From Streptomyces hilarionis (GTDB taxonomy: Bacteria; Actinomycetota; Actinomycetes; Streptomycetales; Streptomycetaceae): 64,000 nucleotides of DNA. Below, piece by piece: positions 32,905-40,581 of this stretch. The translations under genes were made by a program, and so were the position numbers. Location: positions 42,214 to 106,213 of the forward strand of contig NZ_JAHHIT010000009.1 of NCBI RefSeq assembly GCF_024539675.1. The letters run 5' to 3'. Positions within the stretch are counted from its first letter, which is position 1; every line of letters begins with the position of its first letter. The notes under the pieces are model-generated. The model saw nothing but the letters and a program-made list of their open reading frames with translations. It was not told where the DNA came from and did not search any database.

Positions 32905-33681
32905 TCACCGCTCCCGGTGGACCTTGGTGTTCGACGCCTGGGCGCGGGGGCGCAGGACGAGGAGGTCGACGTTGACGTGGCTGGGGCGGGTGACGGCCCA
33001 GACGACGGTCTCGGCCACGTCGGAGGCGGTGAGGGGTTCGGCGACGCCTTCGTAGACCTTGGCCGCCCGTTCCTCGTCGCCGCCGAAGCGGGTGAGGGCG
33101 AACTCCTCGGTCCTGACCATGCCCGGGGCGATCTCGACGACCCGGACCGGGCGGCCGACGATCTCCAGCCGGAGCGTCTCGGCGAGCACGTGCGCGCCGT
33201 GCTTGGCGGCGACGTAGCCGGCGCCGCCCTCGTACGTGCCGTGCCCCGCGGTGGAGGAGATGACGACCACGACGCCGTCGCCGCTCGCGTCGAGCTTGGG
33301 CAGGAGGGCCTGGGTGACGTTGAGGGTGCCGAGGACGTTCGTCTCGTACATGGTGCGCCAGTCGGCGGGGTCGCCGGTGGCCACCGGGTCGGCGCCGAGC
33401 GCGCCGCCCGCGTTGTTGACCAGCACGCCGATCGTCTTGAAGGCCGTCGCGAACTCGTCGACGGCGGCACGGTCGGTCACGTCCAGCTGGTAGGCGGCCG
33501 CCGAGCCGCCCGCCCGGGTGATCTCCTCGGCGAGGGCCTCGACGCGGTCCTTGCGGCGGGCCGTGAGGACGACCCGGTAGCCGGCCGCGGCGAGCTGGCG
33601 GGCGGTGGCGGCGCCGATCCCGCTGCTCGCACCGGTGACGACGGCGATGCGGGAGGCGGCGGACGGTGCGGCGGTGGCCAT
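32905..33681 (-). CDS. Short-chain dehydrogenase/reductase
   Basis: A 258-residue classical SDR using NAD(P)H. Cofactor motif VVTGASSGIGAATA (residues 13-26), the NNAGG strand, catalytic Ser in VVVISSTAG, and YVAAKHG as the YxxxK motif are all intact. Basic residues after the Gly motif (TARRKDRVEAL) favour NADP(H). The sequence resembles 3-hydroxy acid or serine dehydrogenases of the YdfG type, but the substrate is not certain. GAGGAG lies 8 bases before the ATG. It is divergent from the MarR gene and converges on the lipoprotein pair. Confidence 0.9.
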   Translation of the reverse strand: MATAAPSAASRIAVVTGASSGIGAATARQLAAAGYRVVLTARRKDRVEALAEEITRAGGSAAAYQLDVTDRAAVDEFATAFKTIGVLVNNAGGALGADPVATGDPADWRTMYETNVLGTLNVTQALLPKLDASGDGVVVVISSTAGHGTYEGGAGYVAAKHGAHVLAETLRLEIVGRPVRVVEIAPGMVRTEEFALTRFGGDEERAAKVYEGVAEPLTASDVAETVVWAVTRPSHVNVDLLVLRPRAQASNTKVHRER

Positions 33682-34016
33682 GTGCTGCTCCTCGGACGGG
33701 GCGGGTCGGTGCCGCCAGGATAGGCGGGCGGCACGCCGGACCGGCCGCCGGTCTCGCCCTGTGGGCGGGGCGTGGGCGTCGGCAGACGGGGTGGTCACCC
33801 GGTGGAGGGCGGCTGCGGGGCCGGCCGTCCGGGGTGACGACGGACGTGGAGACGGCGCGGGGCGGCGGGGCGTCGGACCGCGCGCGGTCCGGCGACCGGC
33901 GGCAGGCGCCGCCGGCGGTGCCGGACCCGGGGACGCCTGCTTCTTCCGACCGCCGTCTCACCGGTGCGTCGTACGATGCGCGGACGGTGTCGACGCAGGC
34001 GCCACTAAGGGGTGAG
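33682..34016. other. SDR-marR divergent spacer
   Basis: 335 bases between two divergent genes hold no supported gene. A -10-like TACGAT is at 33972-33977, 40 bases before the MarR start, without a recognisable -35. I found no long palindrome that would make an obvious MarR operator. Confidence 0.5.
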
Positions 34017-34490
34017 ATGTCCGGGAACGCGCGGTCGCGGCTGCTGGACGAGCTGTTCGTGGTCTCCCGCCGGTACATGGCCGCCTACGCGCTGTTCAAC
34101 CAGGCGCTCGCCGACCGTCTCGGGCTGCATCCCACGGATCTGCAGTGTCTGAACCTGCTGGTCCTGGAGCGCGGGCCGGTGACGACGGGGCGGGTCGCCG
34201 AACTGACGGGGCTGACCACCGGGTCGGCGACCCGGCTGGTGGACCGGCTGGAGAAGGCGGGCTATGTGGCGCGGGAGCGCGACGAGGCGGACCGGCGGCG
34301 GGTGCTCGTGGCGACGGTGCCGGAGCGGACCGACGAGTTCACGCGGATGTGGGAGCGGCTGGGCGGCGACTGGATGCCGCTCTTCGAGGATCTCGCGGAC
34401 GCCGAACTCGCCGTGATCGTCCGGCACATGCGGCGGACGGTGGAGTTCGGGGCGGAGCAGGTCGTGCGGTTGCGGGAAGGCCGGGTCTAG
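34017..34490 (+). CDS. MarR-family transcriptional regulator
   Basis: A 157-residue winged-helix regulator. The DNA-binding domain spans about residues 35-110: TTGRVAELTGLTTGSATRLV is the helix-turn-helix and RERDEADRRRVLVATVPE the wing with the conserved Asp-Arg-Arg. Terminal helices give the dimer interface. MarR proteins usually respond to small phenolic or oxidant ligands. AAGGGGTG precedes the ATG. The permease gene starts 6 bases after its stop codon, so the two are almost certainly co-transcribed and MarR may regulate it. Confidence 0.88.
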   Translation: MSGNARSRLLDELFVVSRRYMAAYALFNQALADRLGLHPTDLQCLNLLVLERGPVTTGRVAELTGLTTGSATRLVDRLEKAGYVARERDEADRRRVLVATVPERTDEFTRMWERLGGDWMPLFEDLADAELAVIVRHMRRTVEFGAEQVVRLREGRV

Positions 34491-34496
34491 GGGCGG

Positions 34497-35522
34497 ATGC
34501 AGGAGACGCAGGCACGGCCGTCCGAGGTGGCGGCCGAAGGGGCGGGCGAGACGGGTGCGGGGCGGGGGCTGCCGCGGCACTGGCCGCTGATGCTGCTGGG
34601 CGCGGCGCTGGTGCCGGGCGCGGTGCTGGTGCTCGTCGGGCGGACGCTGGAGGAGCCCGCGGTCCAGGCGTGGCGGACGGTGTGTCTGGCGGTGACCGTG
34701 CAGGCGCTGCCGTTCCTGTTGCTGGGCACGGCGCTGTCGGGGGCGATCAACGCGTTCGTGCCGGCGAGCGTCTTCGGCCGGCTGCTGCCGAAGCGGGCGG
34801 CGCTGGCGGTGCCGGTGGCGGGCGTGGCGGGGGTGGTGCTGCCGGGGTGCGAGTGTGCGTCGGTGCCGGTGGCGAGCAGTCTGATCGGGCGGGGGGTGAC
34901 CCCGGCCGCGGCCTTCGCGTTCCTGCTGTCCGCGCCCGCCGTGAACCCGGTGGTGCTGACGGCGACGGCGGTGGCGTTCCCGGGCAGTCCGCGGATGGTG
35001 CTGGCCCGGCTCGTGGCCTCGCTGGTGACGGCGGCGGCGATGGGCTGGCTGTGGCTGTGGCTGGGCCGGGAGGAGTGGCTGCGGCCGGCGGTGCGGCACT
35101 CCGGGCACCGGCCGGGGCACAGCCGCTGGACGGAGTTCCGGCGCGGTTTCCAGCACGACTTCCTGCACGCGGGGGGCTTTCTGGTGGTGGGGGCGATGGC
35201 GGCGGCGACCTTCAACGTGGCGGTGCCGCGGTCGGTGCTGGACACGTTCTCGGGTTCGCCGTGGCTGTCGGTGCTGTTCCTGGCGGCCCTGGCGATCGTG
35301 CTGGCGGTGTGCAGCGAGGCGGACGCGTTCGTGGCGGCGTCGCTCAGCGGGTTCTCGCCGGTGGCGCGGCTGGCGTTCATGGTGGTGGGCCCGATGGTCG
35401 ACCTGAAGCTGATCGCCTTGCAGGCGGGGACGTTCGGGCGGGCCTTCGCGGTGCGGTTCTCGGCGGCCACCGCCGTGGTCGCGGTGGTGTGCAGCGCGGT
35501 GGTCGGAGGGGTGCTGCTGTGA
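34497..35522 (+). CDS. Permease of the DUF318 family
   Basis: A 341-residue integral membrane protein with about eight to nine helices (for example HWPLMLLGAALVPGAVLVLV and LSVLFLAALAIVLAVCSEAD). The conserved signature VLPGCECASVPVA and the repeat-like PAVNPVVLTATAV identify the YraQ/DUF318 permease family, often suggested to move metals or sulfur species. A second Cys-acidic motif (VCSEADAF) is typical. A charged loop at about 200-225 is cytosolic. It overlaps the next gene by 4 bases (GTGA), forming a permease-partner pair. Confidence 0.82.
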   Translation: MQETQARPSEVAAEGAGETGAGRGLPRHWPLMLLGAALVPGAVLVLVGRTLEEPAVQAWRTVCLAVTVQALPFLLLGTALSGAINAFVPASVFGRLLPKRAALAVPVAGVAGVVLPGCECASVPVASSLIGRGVTPAAAFAFLLSAPAVNPVVLTATAVAFPGSPRMVLARLVASLVTAAAMGWLWLWLGREEWLRPAVRHSGHRPGHSRWTEFRRGFQHDFLHAGGFLVVGAMAAATFNVAVPRSVLDTFSGSPWLSVLFLAALAIVLAVCSEADAFVAASLSGFSPVARLAFMVVGPMVDLKLIALQAGTFGRAFAVRFSAATAVVAVVCSAVVGGVLL

Positions 35523-36400
35523 AGCGGTTCGTGCAGGTGGGGCTGTTGCTGCTCGCGGGGCTGGGGCTGCTGCGCACCTCGCTCTTCACGGACGAGTACC
35601 TGCGGTTCGTGAAGGAGGGGATGCGGCCGCTGCTGGTCGTGTCCGGGGTGCTGCTGATCGGTCTGGCGGCGGCGGAGGCCTGGCCCGGCCGCCGGCCCGC
35701 CGGCCACGACGACGGCCACGGTTCCGGCCGCGGCGGGGACGACGACGGCCACGGTCCCGGCGACGGCGGACACGGCGAGGGCGACGATCGCGGTCCGGGC
35801 GAGGGGTGCGGCCCCGCCGTTCCCGGCGCCCGAGGCCGCGGCCACGGTGACGACCACGGCCCGGCCGCCGCCGGCCACGGGCACGACCACTCCCGGGTGC
35901 CGCGGGTCGCCTGGCTGCTGTTCCTGCCCGTGCTGAGCCTGCTGTTCTACGCGCCGCCCGCGCTCGGCTCGTACACCGCCTCGCGGGAGCCCGCCAAGGT
36001 CGTGGCGGTGCAGGAGGACGACTTCGATCCGCTGCCGGCGGCCTCGCCGCTGCCGATCACGCTCACCGAGTTCACCCAGCGGGTGCAGCAGGACCGTTCG
36101 CGGGCGATCAGCGGGCGCACGGTCCGGATGACCGGGTTCGTGACGTCCGCCGAGGGGGGCGGCTGGTATCTCACCCGGATCGTCATCAGCTGCTGTGCGG
36201 CGGACTCGACCACGCTGAAGGTGCGGGTGTACGGGACGGCGGCGCCTAAGGCCGACACCTGGGTGACCGTGGACGGGACCTGGCATCCGGGCGGCACGCT
36301 GGGGACGTCGTCGGCGGGGGTGGCCCTCGACGCGCGGGGCGTGACGAGGGTGGAGAAGCCCTCCAACGCGTACATGGACGCCGTCCCGCTCGTCGGCTAG
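35519..36400 (+). CDS. TIGR03943-family permease partner with His/Asp-rich linker
   Basis: A 293-residue protein. Two N-terminal membrane helices (VQVGLLLLAGLGLL and LLVVSGVLLIGLAAAEAW) are followed by a roughly 75-residue linker packed with His, Asp and Gly (GHDDGHGSG, GHGDDHGP, GHGHDHSR), a third helix (AWLLFLPVLSLLFYA) and an exported domain containing GWYLTRIVISCCAADSTTLK. The Cys-Cys pair and His-rich linker suggest binding of zinc, copper or nickel. Family members are usually encoded next to a DUF318 permease, as here. Start is GTG overlapping the permease stop. Metal transport or insertion is inference. Confidence 0.85.
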   Translation: MKRFVQVGLLLLAGLGLLRTSLFTDEYLRFVKEGMRPLLVVSGVLLIGLAAAEAWPGRRPAGHDDGHGSGRGGDDDGHGPGDGGHGEGDDRGPGEGCGPAVPGARGRGHGDDHGPAAAGHGHDHSRVPRVAWLLFLPVLSLLFYAPPALGSYTASREPAKVVAVQEDDFDPLPAASPLPITLTEFTQRVQQDRSRAISGRTVRMTGFVTSAEGGGWYLTRIVISCCAADSTTLKVRVYGTAAPKADTWVTVDGTWHPGGTLGTSSAGVALDARGVTRVEKPSNAYMDAVPLVG

Positions 36401-36423
36401 CGGCCGGCCGGCCGACGAGCGGG
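36385..36423. terminator. Terminator overlapping the end of the TIGR03943 gene
   Basis: CCCGCTCGTCGGC (36385-36397) pairs perfectly with 36411-36423. The left arm includes the last codons of the gene. It lies between convergent genes and can end both transcripts. Confidence 0.75.
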
Positions 36424-36456
36424 GCGGCGGCCGGCGGCTCGTGGGCGAGGCCCCGG

Positions 36457-36876
36457 CTAGGAGGCCTCCCGGGCGTCGGCGTTGTCCGCGTCGTAGCGTT
36501 CGCGGGCCGCGTGGACCTCGTCGAAGTGGGTCTCCGCCCAGTCCTTCACCGCCGTCAGCAGCAGGGCGAGGTTGTCCCCGAGCGGGGTGAGCTCGTAGTC
36601 GACGCGGACGGGGACGGACGGGGTGACCGTGCGGGTCAGGATGCCGTCGCGCTCCAGCGTGCGCAGGGTCTGGGTGAGCATCTTGGGGCTGACGCCGGCG
36701 ATCCTGCGGGCCAGGTCGCTGTAGCGCTGGGGCGCGGGGGCGAGGGCGGAGACGACCAGGCTCACCCACTTGTCACTGAGGCGGTCCAGGAGCTGGTTGG
36801 TGGGGCAGCCGCGGATGAAGGCGTCGTACTCGGTGCGGGCCTGCTCGCGCCGCTGGGCGGCGGTCATGGTGGCCAT
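36457..36876 (-). CDS. HxlR-family (DUF24) redox-type regulator
   Basis: A 139-residue winged-helix repressor. The HxlR core is CPTNQLLDRLSDKWVSLVV (residues 24-42) followed by the recognition helix in RIAGVSPKMLTQTLRTLERD and the wing. Cys24 is at the position of the redox-sensing cysteine in YodB, HypR and QorR and is the only cysteine in the protein. AGGAGA precedes the ATG by about 6 bases. It is divergent from a quinone-oxidoreductase-like gene, the same arrangement as QorR-Qor2 in Corynebacterium, so oxidant or quinone control of that gene is likely. A candidate operator lies between them. Confidence 0.9.
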   Translation of the reverse strand: MATMTAAQRREQARTEYDAFIRGCPTNQLLDRLSDKWVSLVVSALAPAPQRYSDLARRIAGVSPKMLTQTLRTLERDGILTRTVTPSVPVRVDYELTPLGDNLALLLTAVKDWAETHFDEVHAARERYDADNADAREAS

Positions 36877-36915
36877 GGCGACTCTCCTGCCGGTGACGTA
36901 GGCACCTTCGGGTAA

Positions 36916-36936
36916 CTACTTCCCCGTGGATAGTAG
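36916..36936. promoter_or_regulatory. Candidate HxlR operator
   Basis: CTACT (36916-36920) and AGTAG (36932-36936) form an inverted repeat with an 11-base spacer, similar in content to known DUF24 sites built of TACT/AGTA halves. A -10-like TAGGGT for the oxidoreductase gene lies at 36944-36949, so binding would obstruct that promoter. Confidence 0.55.
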
Positions 36937-37010
36937 CTCTTCCTAGGGTTGTGGCAACGGAGAGGGGGCGGGAAGTCCCCTCGAGGAGCAGACCCTGCAA
37001 GGGAGTTGTC

Positions 37011-38006
37011 ATGCGTGCAGTAGTGGTGCGGACCTTCGGCGGGCCCGAGGTCGTGGAGGTCGTGGACGCCGAACTGCCCGAGCCCGGCGCGCGCCAGGTC
37101 CGGATCCGGGTGGCCGCGGCGGCCCTGAACCCCGTCGACGCGGGGGTCCGCTCCGGGGTGTTCGGGGGCGCGGGCAAGACGATCGGGCTCGGCTGGGACG
37201 TCGCCGGGACGGTGGACGCGGTGGGCGTCGCCTCCGCGTGGAGCGTGGGGGACGAGGTCGTGGCCCTCGACTACGGGATGGTCAAGCCGCTCGGCACGCA
37301 CGCGGAGTACGTGGTGGTGGACACGGACGCGGTGGCGCTCGCGCCGGCCTCGGTGGACGCGGTGCACGCGGCGACGCTGCCGCTCAACGCGCTGACGGCC
37401 GTCGGGGCGCTGGATCTGCTGGCGCTGTCGCCGGGGCAGTCGCTGCTGGTCACGGGGGGTGCGGGGGCGGTCGGCGGCTTCGCCGTCGAGCTCGCCGCGC
37501 GACGGGGGCTGAAAGTGGCCGCGCTGGTCCGTGAGGAGGACGAGGAGTTCGTCCGGTCGCTGGGCGGCACGCGGTTCGCCGGTGGCGCGGAGACGTTCGA
37601 CGGGGTGCTGGACGCGGCGGTGCTGGGCCCGCGGGCGCTGGCCCTGGTGCGGGACGGCGGGGTGTACACGGGGGTGATCCCGCAGGCCTGGCCGGCGTCC
37701 GAGCGGGGCGTGCGGACCGACGCGGTCGAGGTGGGCGCCGACGGGGCACGGCTGGCGGAGCTGGTGCGGGCGGTCGACGCGGGGGAGCTGACCCTCCGGG
37801 TGGCCGACACGTTCTCCCTGGCCGACGCGTCGACGGCGCACGCCCGGCTGGCGGAGGGCGGCCTGGCGGGGGCGGCTGGTGCTGGTGCCGTGACGGGGGA
37901 GCGGGCGCGAGGCCGGGGCCGGGGTGCGGGCCCGAGCCGAGCCGGGCCGGGGGCGGGACCGGGCGGAATAGGGGTGGCAGGGGCGCTGTTGGACCGTGTA
38001 GTTTAA
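37011..38006 (+). CDS. Zinc-independent NADP(H) quinone-oxidoreductase-like protein, 3' frameshift likely
   Basis: A 331-residue medium-chain dehydrogenase/reductase. The N-terminal GroES-like domain includes VAAAALNPVDAGVRSG, and the NADPH-binding motif LLVTGGAGAVGGFAVELA is at about residues 143-160. The catalytic zinc ligands of alcohol dehydrogenases are absent, as in quinone reductases. The C-terminus is odd: after AHARLAEGGL, where relatives end within about ten residues, the frame continues for 50 Gly/Ala/Arg-rich residues. Removing one G from the run of five at 37868-37872 would give AGRLVLVP and a stop at 37891-37893. So a one-base insertion (real or a sequence error) has extended the protein. 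Divergent from HxlR. Confidence 0.8.
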   Translation: MRAVVVRTFGGPEVVEVVDAELPEPGARQVRIRVAAAALNPVDAGVRSGVFGGAGKTIGLGWDVAGTVDAVGVASAWSVGDEVVALDYGMVKPLGTHAEYVVVDTDAVALAPASVDAVHAATLPLNALTAVGALDLLALSPGQSLLVTGGAGAVGGFAVELAARRGLKVAALVREEDEEFVRSLGGTRFAGGAETFDGVLDAAVLGPRALALVRDGGVYTGVIPQAWPASERGVRTDAVEVGADGARLAELVRAVDAGELTLRVADTFSLADASTAHARLAEGGLAGAAGAGAVTGERARGRGRGAGPSRAGPGAGPGGIGVAGALLDRVV

Positions 38007-38035
38007 CGGTCAACAACTTTGGAGGGTGAGCGACC

Positions 38036-39127
38036 ATGCAGTTCGGGATCTTCACGGTGGGCGATGTCACGCCGGACCCGACCACGGGCCGTACGCCGAC
38101 CGAGGCCGAGCGGATCAAGGCCATGGTCGCCATCGCGCAGAAGGCCGAGGAGGTCGGCCTCGACGTCTTCGCGACCGGCGAGCACCACAACCCGCCGTTC
38201 GTGCCCTCGTCCCCGACGACGATGCTCGGCTACATCGCCGCGCGGACCCGCAAGCTGATCCTCTCCACCTCCACCACCCTCATCACCACCAACGACCCGG
38301 TGAAGATCGCGGAGGACTTCGCGATGCTCCAGCACCTGGCCGACGGACGCGTGGACCTCATGATGGGGCGCGGCAACACGGGCCCGGTCTACCCCTGGTT
38401 CGGCAAGGACATCCGCGAGGGCATCAACCTCGCCATCGAGAACTACGCCCTGCTGCGCAGGCTGTGGCGCGAGGACGTCGTCGACTGGGAGGGCACGTTC
38501 CGCACCCCCCTCCAGGGCTTCACCTCCACGCCCCGCCCGCTGGACGACGTGCCGCCGTTCGTCTGGCACGGCTCCATCCGCTCGCCCGAGATCGCCGAGC
38601 AGGCCGCGTTCTACGGCGACGGGTTCTTCCACAACAACATCTTCTGGCCGGCCGACCACACCCGGCGGATGGTCGAGCTGTACCGGGCCCGGTACGCGCA
38701 CTACGGGCACGGCACGCCCGAGCAGGCCATCGTGGGCCTCGGCGGCCAGGTGTTCATGCGCAGGAACTCGCAGGACGCCGTCCGTGAGTTCCGGCCCTAC
38801 TTCGACAACGCGCCGGTCTACGGTCACGGGCCGTCCCTGGAGGACTTCACCGACCAGACCCCGCTGACCGTCGGCACGCCGGAGCAGGTCGTCGAGAAGA
38901 CGCTGAAGTTCCGCGAGTACGCGGGCGACTACCAGCGCCAGCTGTTCCTGCTCGACCACGCGGGGCTGCCGCTCAAGACGGTCCTGGAGCAGCTCGACCT
39001 GCTCGGCGAGGAGGTCGTGCCGGTGCTGCGCAAGGAGTTCGCCGTCGGACGGCCGGCCGACGTGCCGGACGCGCCCACCCACCGCTCGCTGCTCGCGCAC
39101 AAGGAAGCCAAGGAGGTCGTGGCATGA
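38036..39127 (+). CDS. LLM-class (luciferase-like) flavin-dependent monooxygenase
   Basis: A 363-residue TIM-barrel monooxygenase of the bacterial luciferase superfamily, using reduced FMN and oxygen. Family features include QFGIFTVGDV at the N-terminus, FATGEHHNPPF with the conserved His pair, ILSTSTTLITTNDPVKIAED, and RVDLMMGRGNTGP. The substrate is unknown. GGAGG lies about 10 bases before the ATG. The stop overlaps the FMN reductase start (ATGA), so the reductase that supplies its cofactor is translationally coupled. A possible operator, TTTAACGGTCAAC, lies just upstream at about 38002-38014. Confidence 0.9.
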   Translation: MQFGIFTVGDVTPDPTTGRTPTEAERIKAMVAIAQKAEEVGLDVFATGEHHNPPFVPSSPTTMLGYIAARTRKLILSTSTTLITTNDPVKIAEDFAMLQHLADGRVDLMMGRGNTGPVYPWFGKDIREGINLAIENYALLRRLWREDVVDWEGTFRTPLQGFTSTPRPLDDVPPFVWHGSIRSPEIAEQAAFYGDGFFHNNIFWPADHTRRMVELYRARYAHYGHGTPEQAIVGLGGQVFMRRNSQDAVREFRPYFDNAPVYGHGPSLEDFTDQTPLTVGTPEQVVEKTLKFREYAGDYQRQLFLLDHAGLPLKTVLEQLDLLGEEVVPVLRKEFAVGRPADVPDAPTHRSLLAHKEAKEVVA

Positions 39128-39732
39128 GGCTCGTCGTCGTCTCCGCGGGGCTGAGCGTCCCGTCGTCCACCCGGCTGCTGGCCGACCGGCTGGCGCAGGC
39201 GGTGCAGCGGCAGGCCTCCGCCGACGTCGAGGTCGTGGAGCTGCGCGACCTCGCGGTGGAGATCGCCCACCACTTCACCAACGGCTTCCCCGGGCGCGCG
39301 CTCGCCGCCGCCCTGGAGGCGGTGACGGCCGCCGACGCCCTGATCGTGGTCACGCCGGTGTTCTCCGCCTCCTACAGCGGCCTGTTCAAGTCGTTCTTCG
39401 ACGTCCTGGACCAGGAGGCGCTGGCGGGCAAGCCGGTGCTGATCGCCGCGACCGGCGGCAGCGCCCGCCACTCGCTCGTGCTGGAGCACGCGCTGCGGCC
39501 GCTCTTCTCCTACCTGCGGGCCGTGGTCGTCCCGACCGCCGTCTACGCGGCCTCGGAGGACTGGGGCGCGCAGGGACTGCCCGAGCGGATCGAGCGGGCG
39601 GCGGGGGAGCTGGTCTCGCTGACGGCCGGCCGCTCCGCACCCGCGGTGCCGCCCGCTCCCGCGGAGCCCGCCCCGGGCGGGTTCACGGTCGTGCCGTTCG
39701 CCGAACAGCTCGCGGCGCTGGCCGGACGGTGA
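39124..39732 (+). CDS. NAD(P)H-dependent FMN reductase (CE1759 type)
   Basis: A 202-residue flavodoxin-fold reductase. It starts with the strand LVVVSAGLSVPSSTRLLADR, has the flavin-contact segment TPVFSASYSGLFKSFFDVLD, and IAATGGSARHSLVLEHAL as the third loop. Such CE1759-type proteins are repeatedly paired with LLM-class oxygenases and are taken to supply reduced FMN. A 30-residue Pro/Ala-rich segment precedes the final helix. It is the second gene of a two-gene unit; no partner follows. Confidence 0.88.
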   Translation: MRLVVVSAGLSVPSSTRLLADRLAQAVQRQASADVEVVELRDLAVEIAHHFTNGFPGRALAAALEAVTAADALIVVTPVFSASYSGLFKSFFDVLDQEALAGKPVLIAATGGSARHSLVLEHALRPLFSYLRAVVVPTAVYAASEDWGAQGLPERIERAAGELVSLTAGRSAPAVPPAPAEPAPGGFTVVPFAEQLAALAGR

Positions 39733-39853
39733 GCAAGGAGCGCCGGGCGGGCGCGGACGACCCGCCCGGCGCCTCGGTGAGAGCCGAGTAAGAAGGGTGA
39801 TCGCAGAAGGTCCCCGCCGCCCCGGCCGCCGGTGGCCAGGGCAGACTGGACGG

Positions 39854-40570
39854 GTGCCTCCCACCGTTCTGCTCGCCGAAGACGACCGCGCCATCCGCCA
39901 CGCCCTGGAACGCGCCCTGGCCCTGGAGGGCTACCGGGTCACCGCGGTCGCCGACGGGGTCGAGGCGCTGGCGCAGGCCCACAAGAACCCGCCGGACGTG
40001 CTCGTCCTCGACGTCATGATGCCCGGGATCGACGGCCTCCAGGTCTGCCGGGTGCTGCGCGCCGAGGGCGATCGGACGCCCATCCTGATGCTGACCGCGC
40101 TGGTGGAGACCGCCGACCGGATCGCGGGACTGGACGCGGGCGCCGACGACTACGTCGTCAAGCCGTTCGACGTCGAGGAGGTCTTCGCCCGGCTGCGGGC
40201 GCTGCTGCGCCGCACCGGCTCCGAGACCGCGCCGCCGCTCCCGCCCGAGCCCCCCAGGCAGTCGCCCGAGCGCCATGTCGAGGCGGCCGGCCTGCGGATG
40301 GACCCGCAGGCGCGGCGGGTGTGGCGCGGCACGCGGGAGCTGGAGCTGACCCGGACCGAGTTCGAGCTGCTCGAACTGCTCGTGCGCAACGCCGGGATCG
40401 TGCTGGACCACTCCACGATCTACGACCGCATCTGGGGCTACGACTTCGGTCCCGGTTCCAAGAACCTCGCCGTCTACGTCGGCTACCTGCGCCGCAAGCT
40501 CGACCAGCCGGGAGCCCCGCAGCTGATCCACACCGTGCGCGGGGTGGGTTACGTGCTGCGGGAGGACTGA
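39854..40570 (+). CDS. OmpR-family response regulator
   Basis: A 238-residue DNA-binding response regulator. The receiver domain has acidic pair Asp10-Asp11, phospho-acceptor Asp53 (VLVLDVMMPGIDG) and Lys103 (DDYVVKPFD). The C-terminal winged helix contains LELTRTEFELLELLVRNAG and ends YLRRKLDQPGAPQLIHTVRG with the OmpR signature GVGYVLRED. The layout is close to MprA/TcsA-type regulators. The GTG start lies 6 bases after CAGACT, a possible leaderless promoter. The kinase gene follows 11 bases later. Confidence 0.93.
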   Translation: MPPTVLLAEDDRAIRHALERALALEGYRVTAVADGVEALAQAHKNPPDVLVLDVMMPGIDGLQVCRVLRAEGDRTPILMLTALVETADRIAGLDAGADDYVVKPFDVEEVFARLRALLRRTGSETAPPLPPEPPRQSPERHVEAAGLRMDPQARRVWRGTRELELTRTEFELLELLVRNAGIVLDHSTIYDRIWGYDFGPGSKNLAVYVGYLRRKLDQPGAPQLIHTVRGVGYVLRED

Positions 40571-40581
40571 GGGGCGCGGGC

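Noticed and set aside
36877..37010. Mobile element boundary near the HxlR/oxidoreductase spacer
   Set aside because: No transposase, integrase, tRNA target or flanking direct repeat is seen; lower GC here is explained by the divergent promoters.
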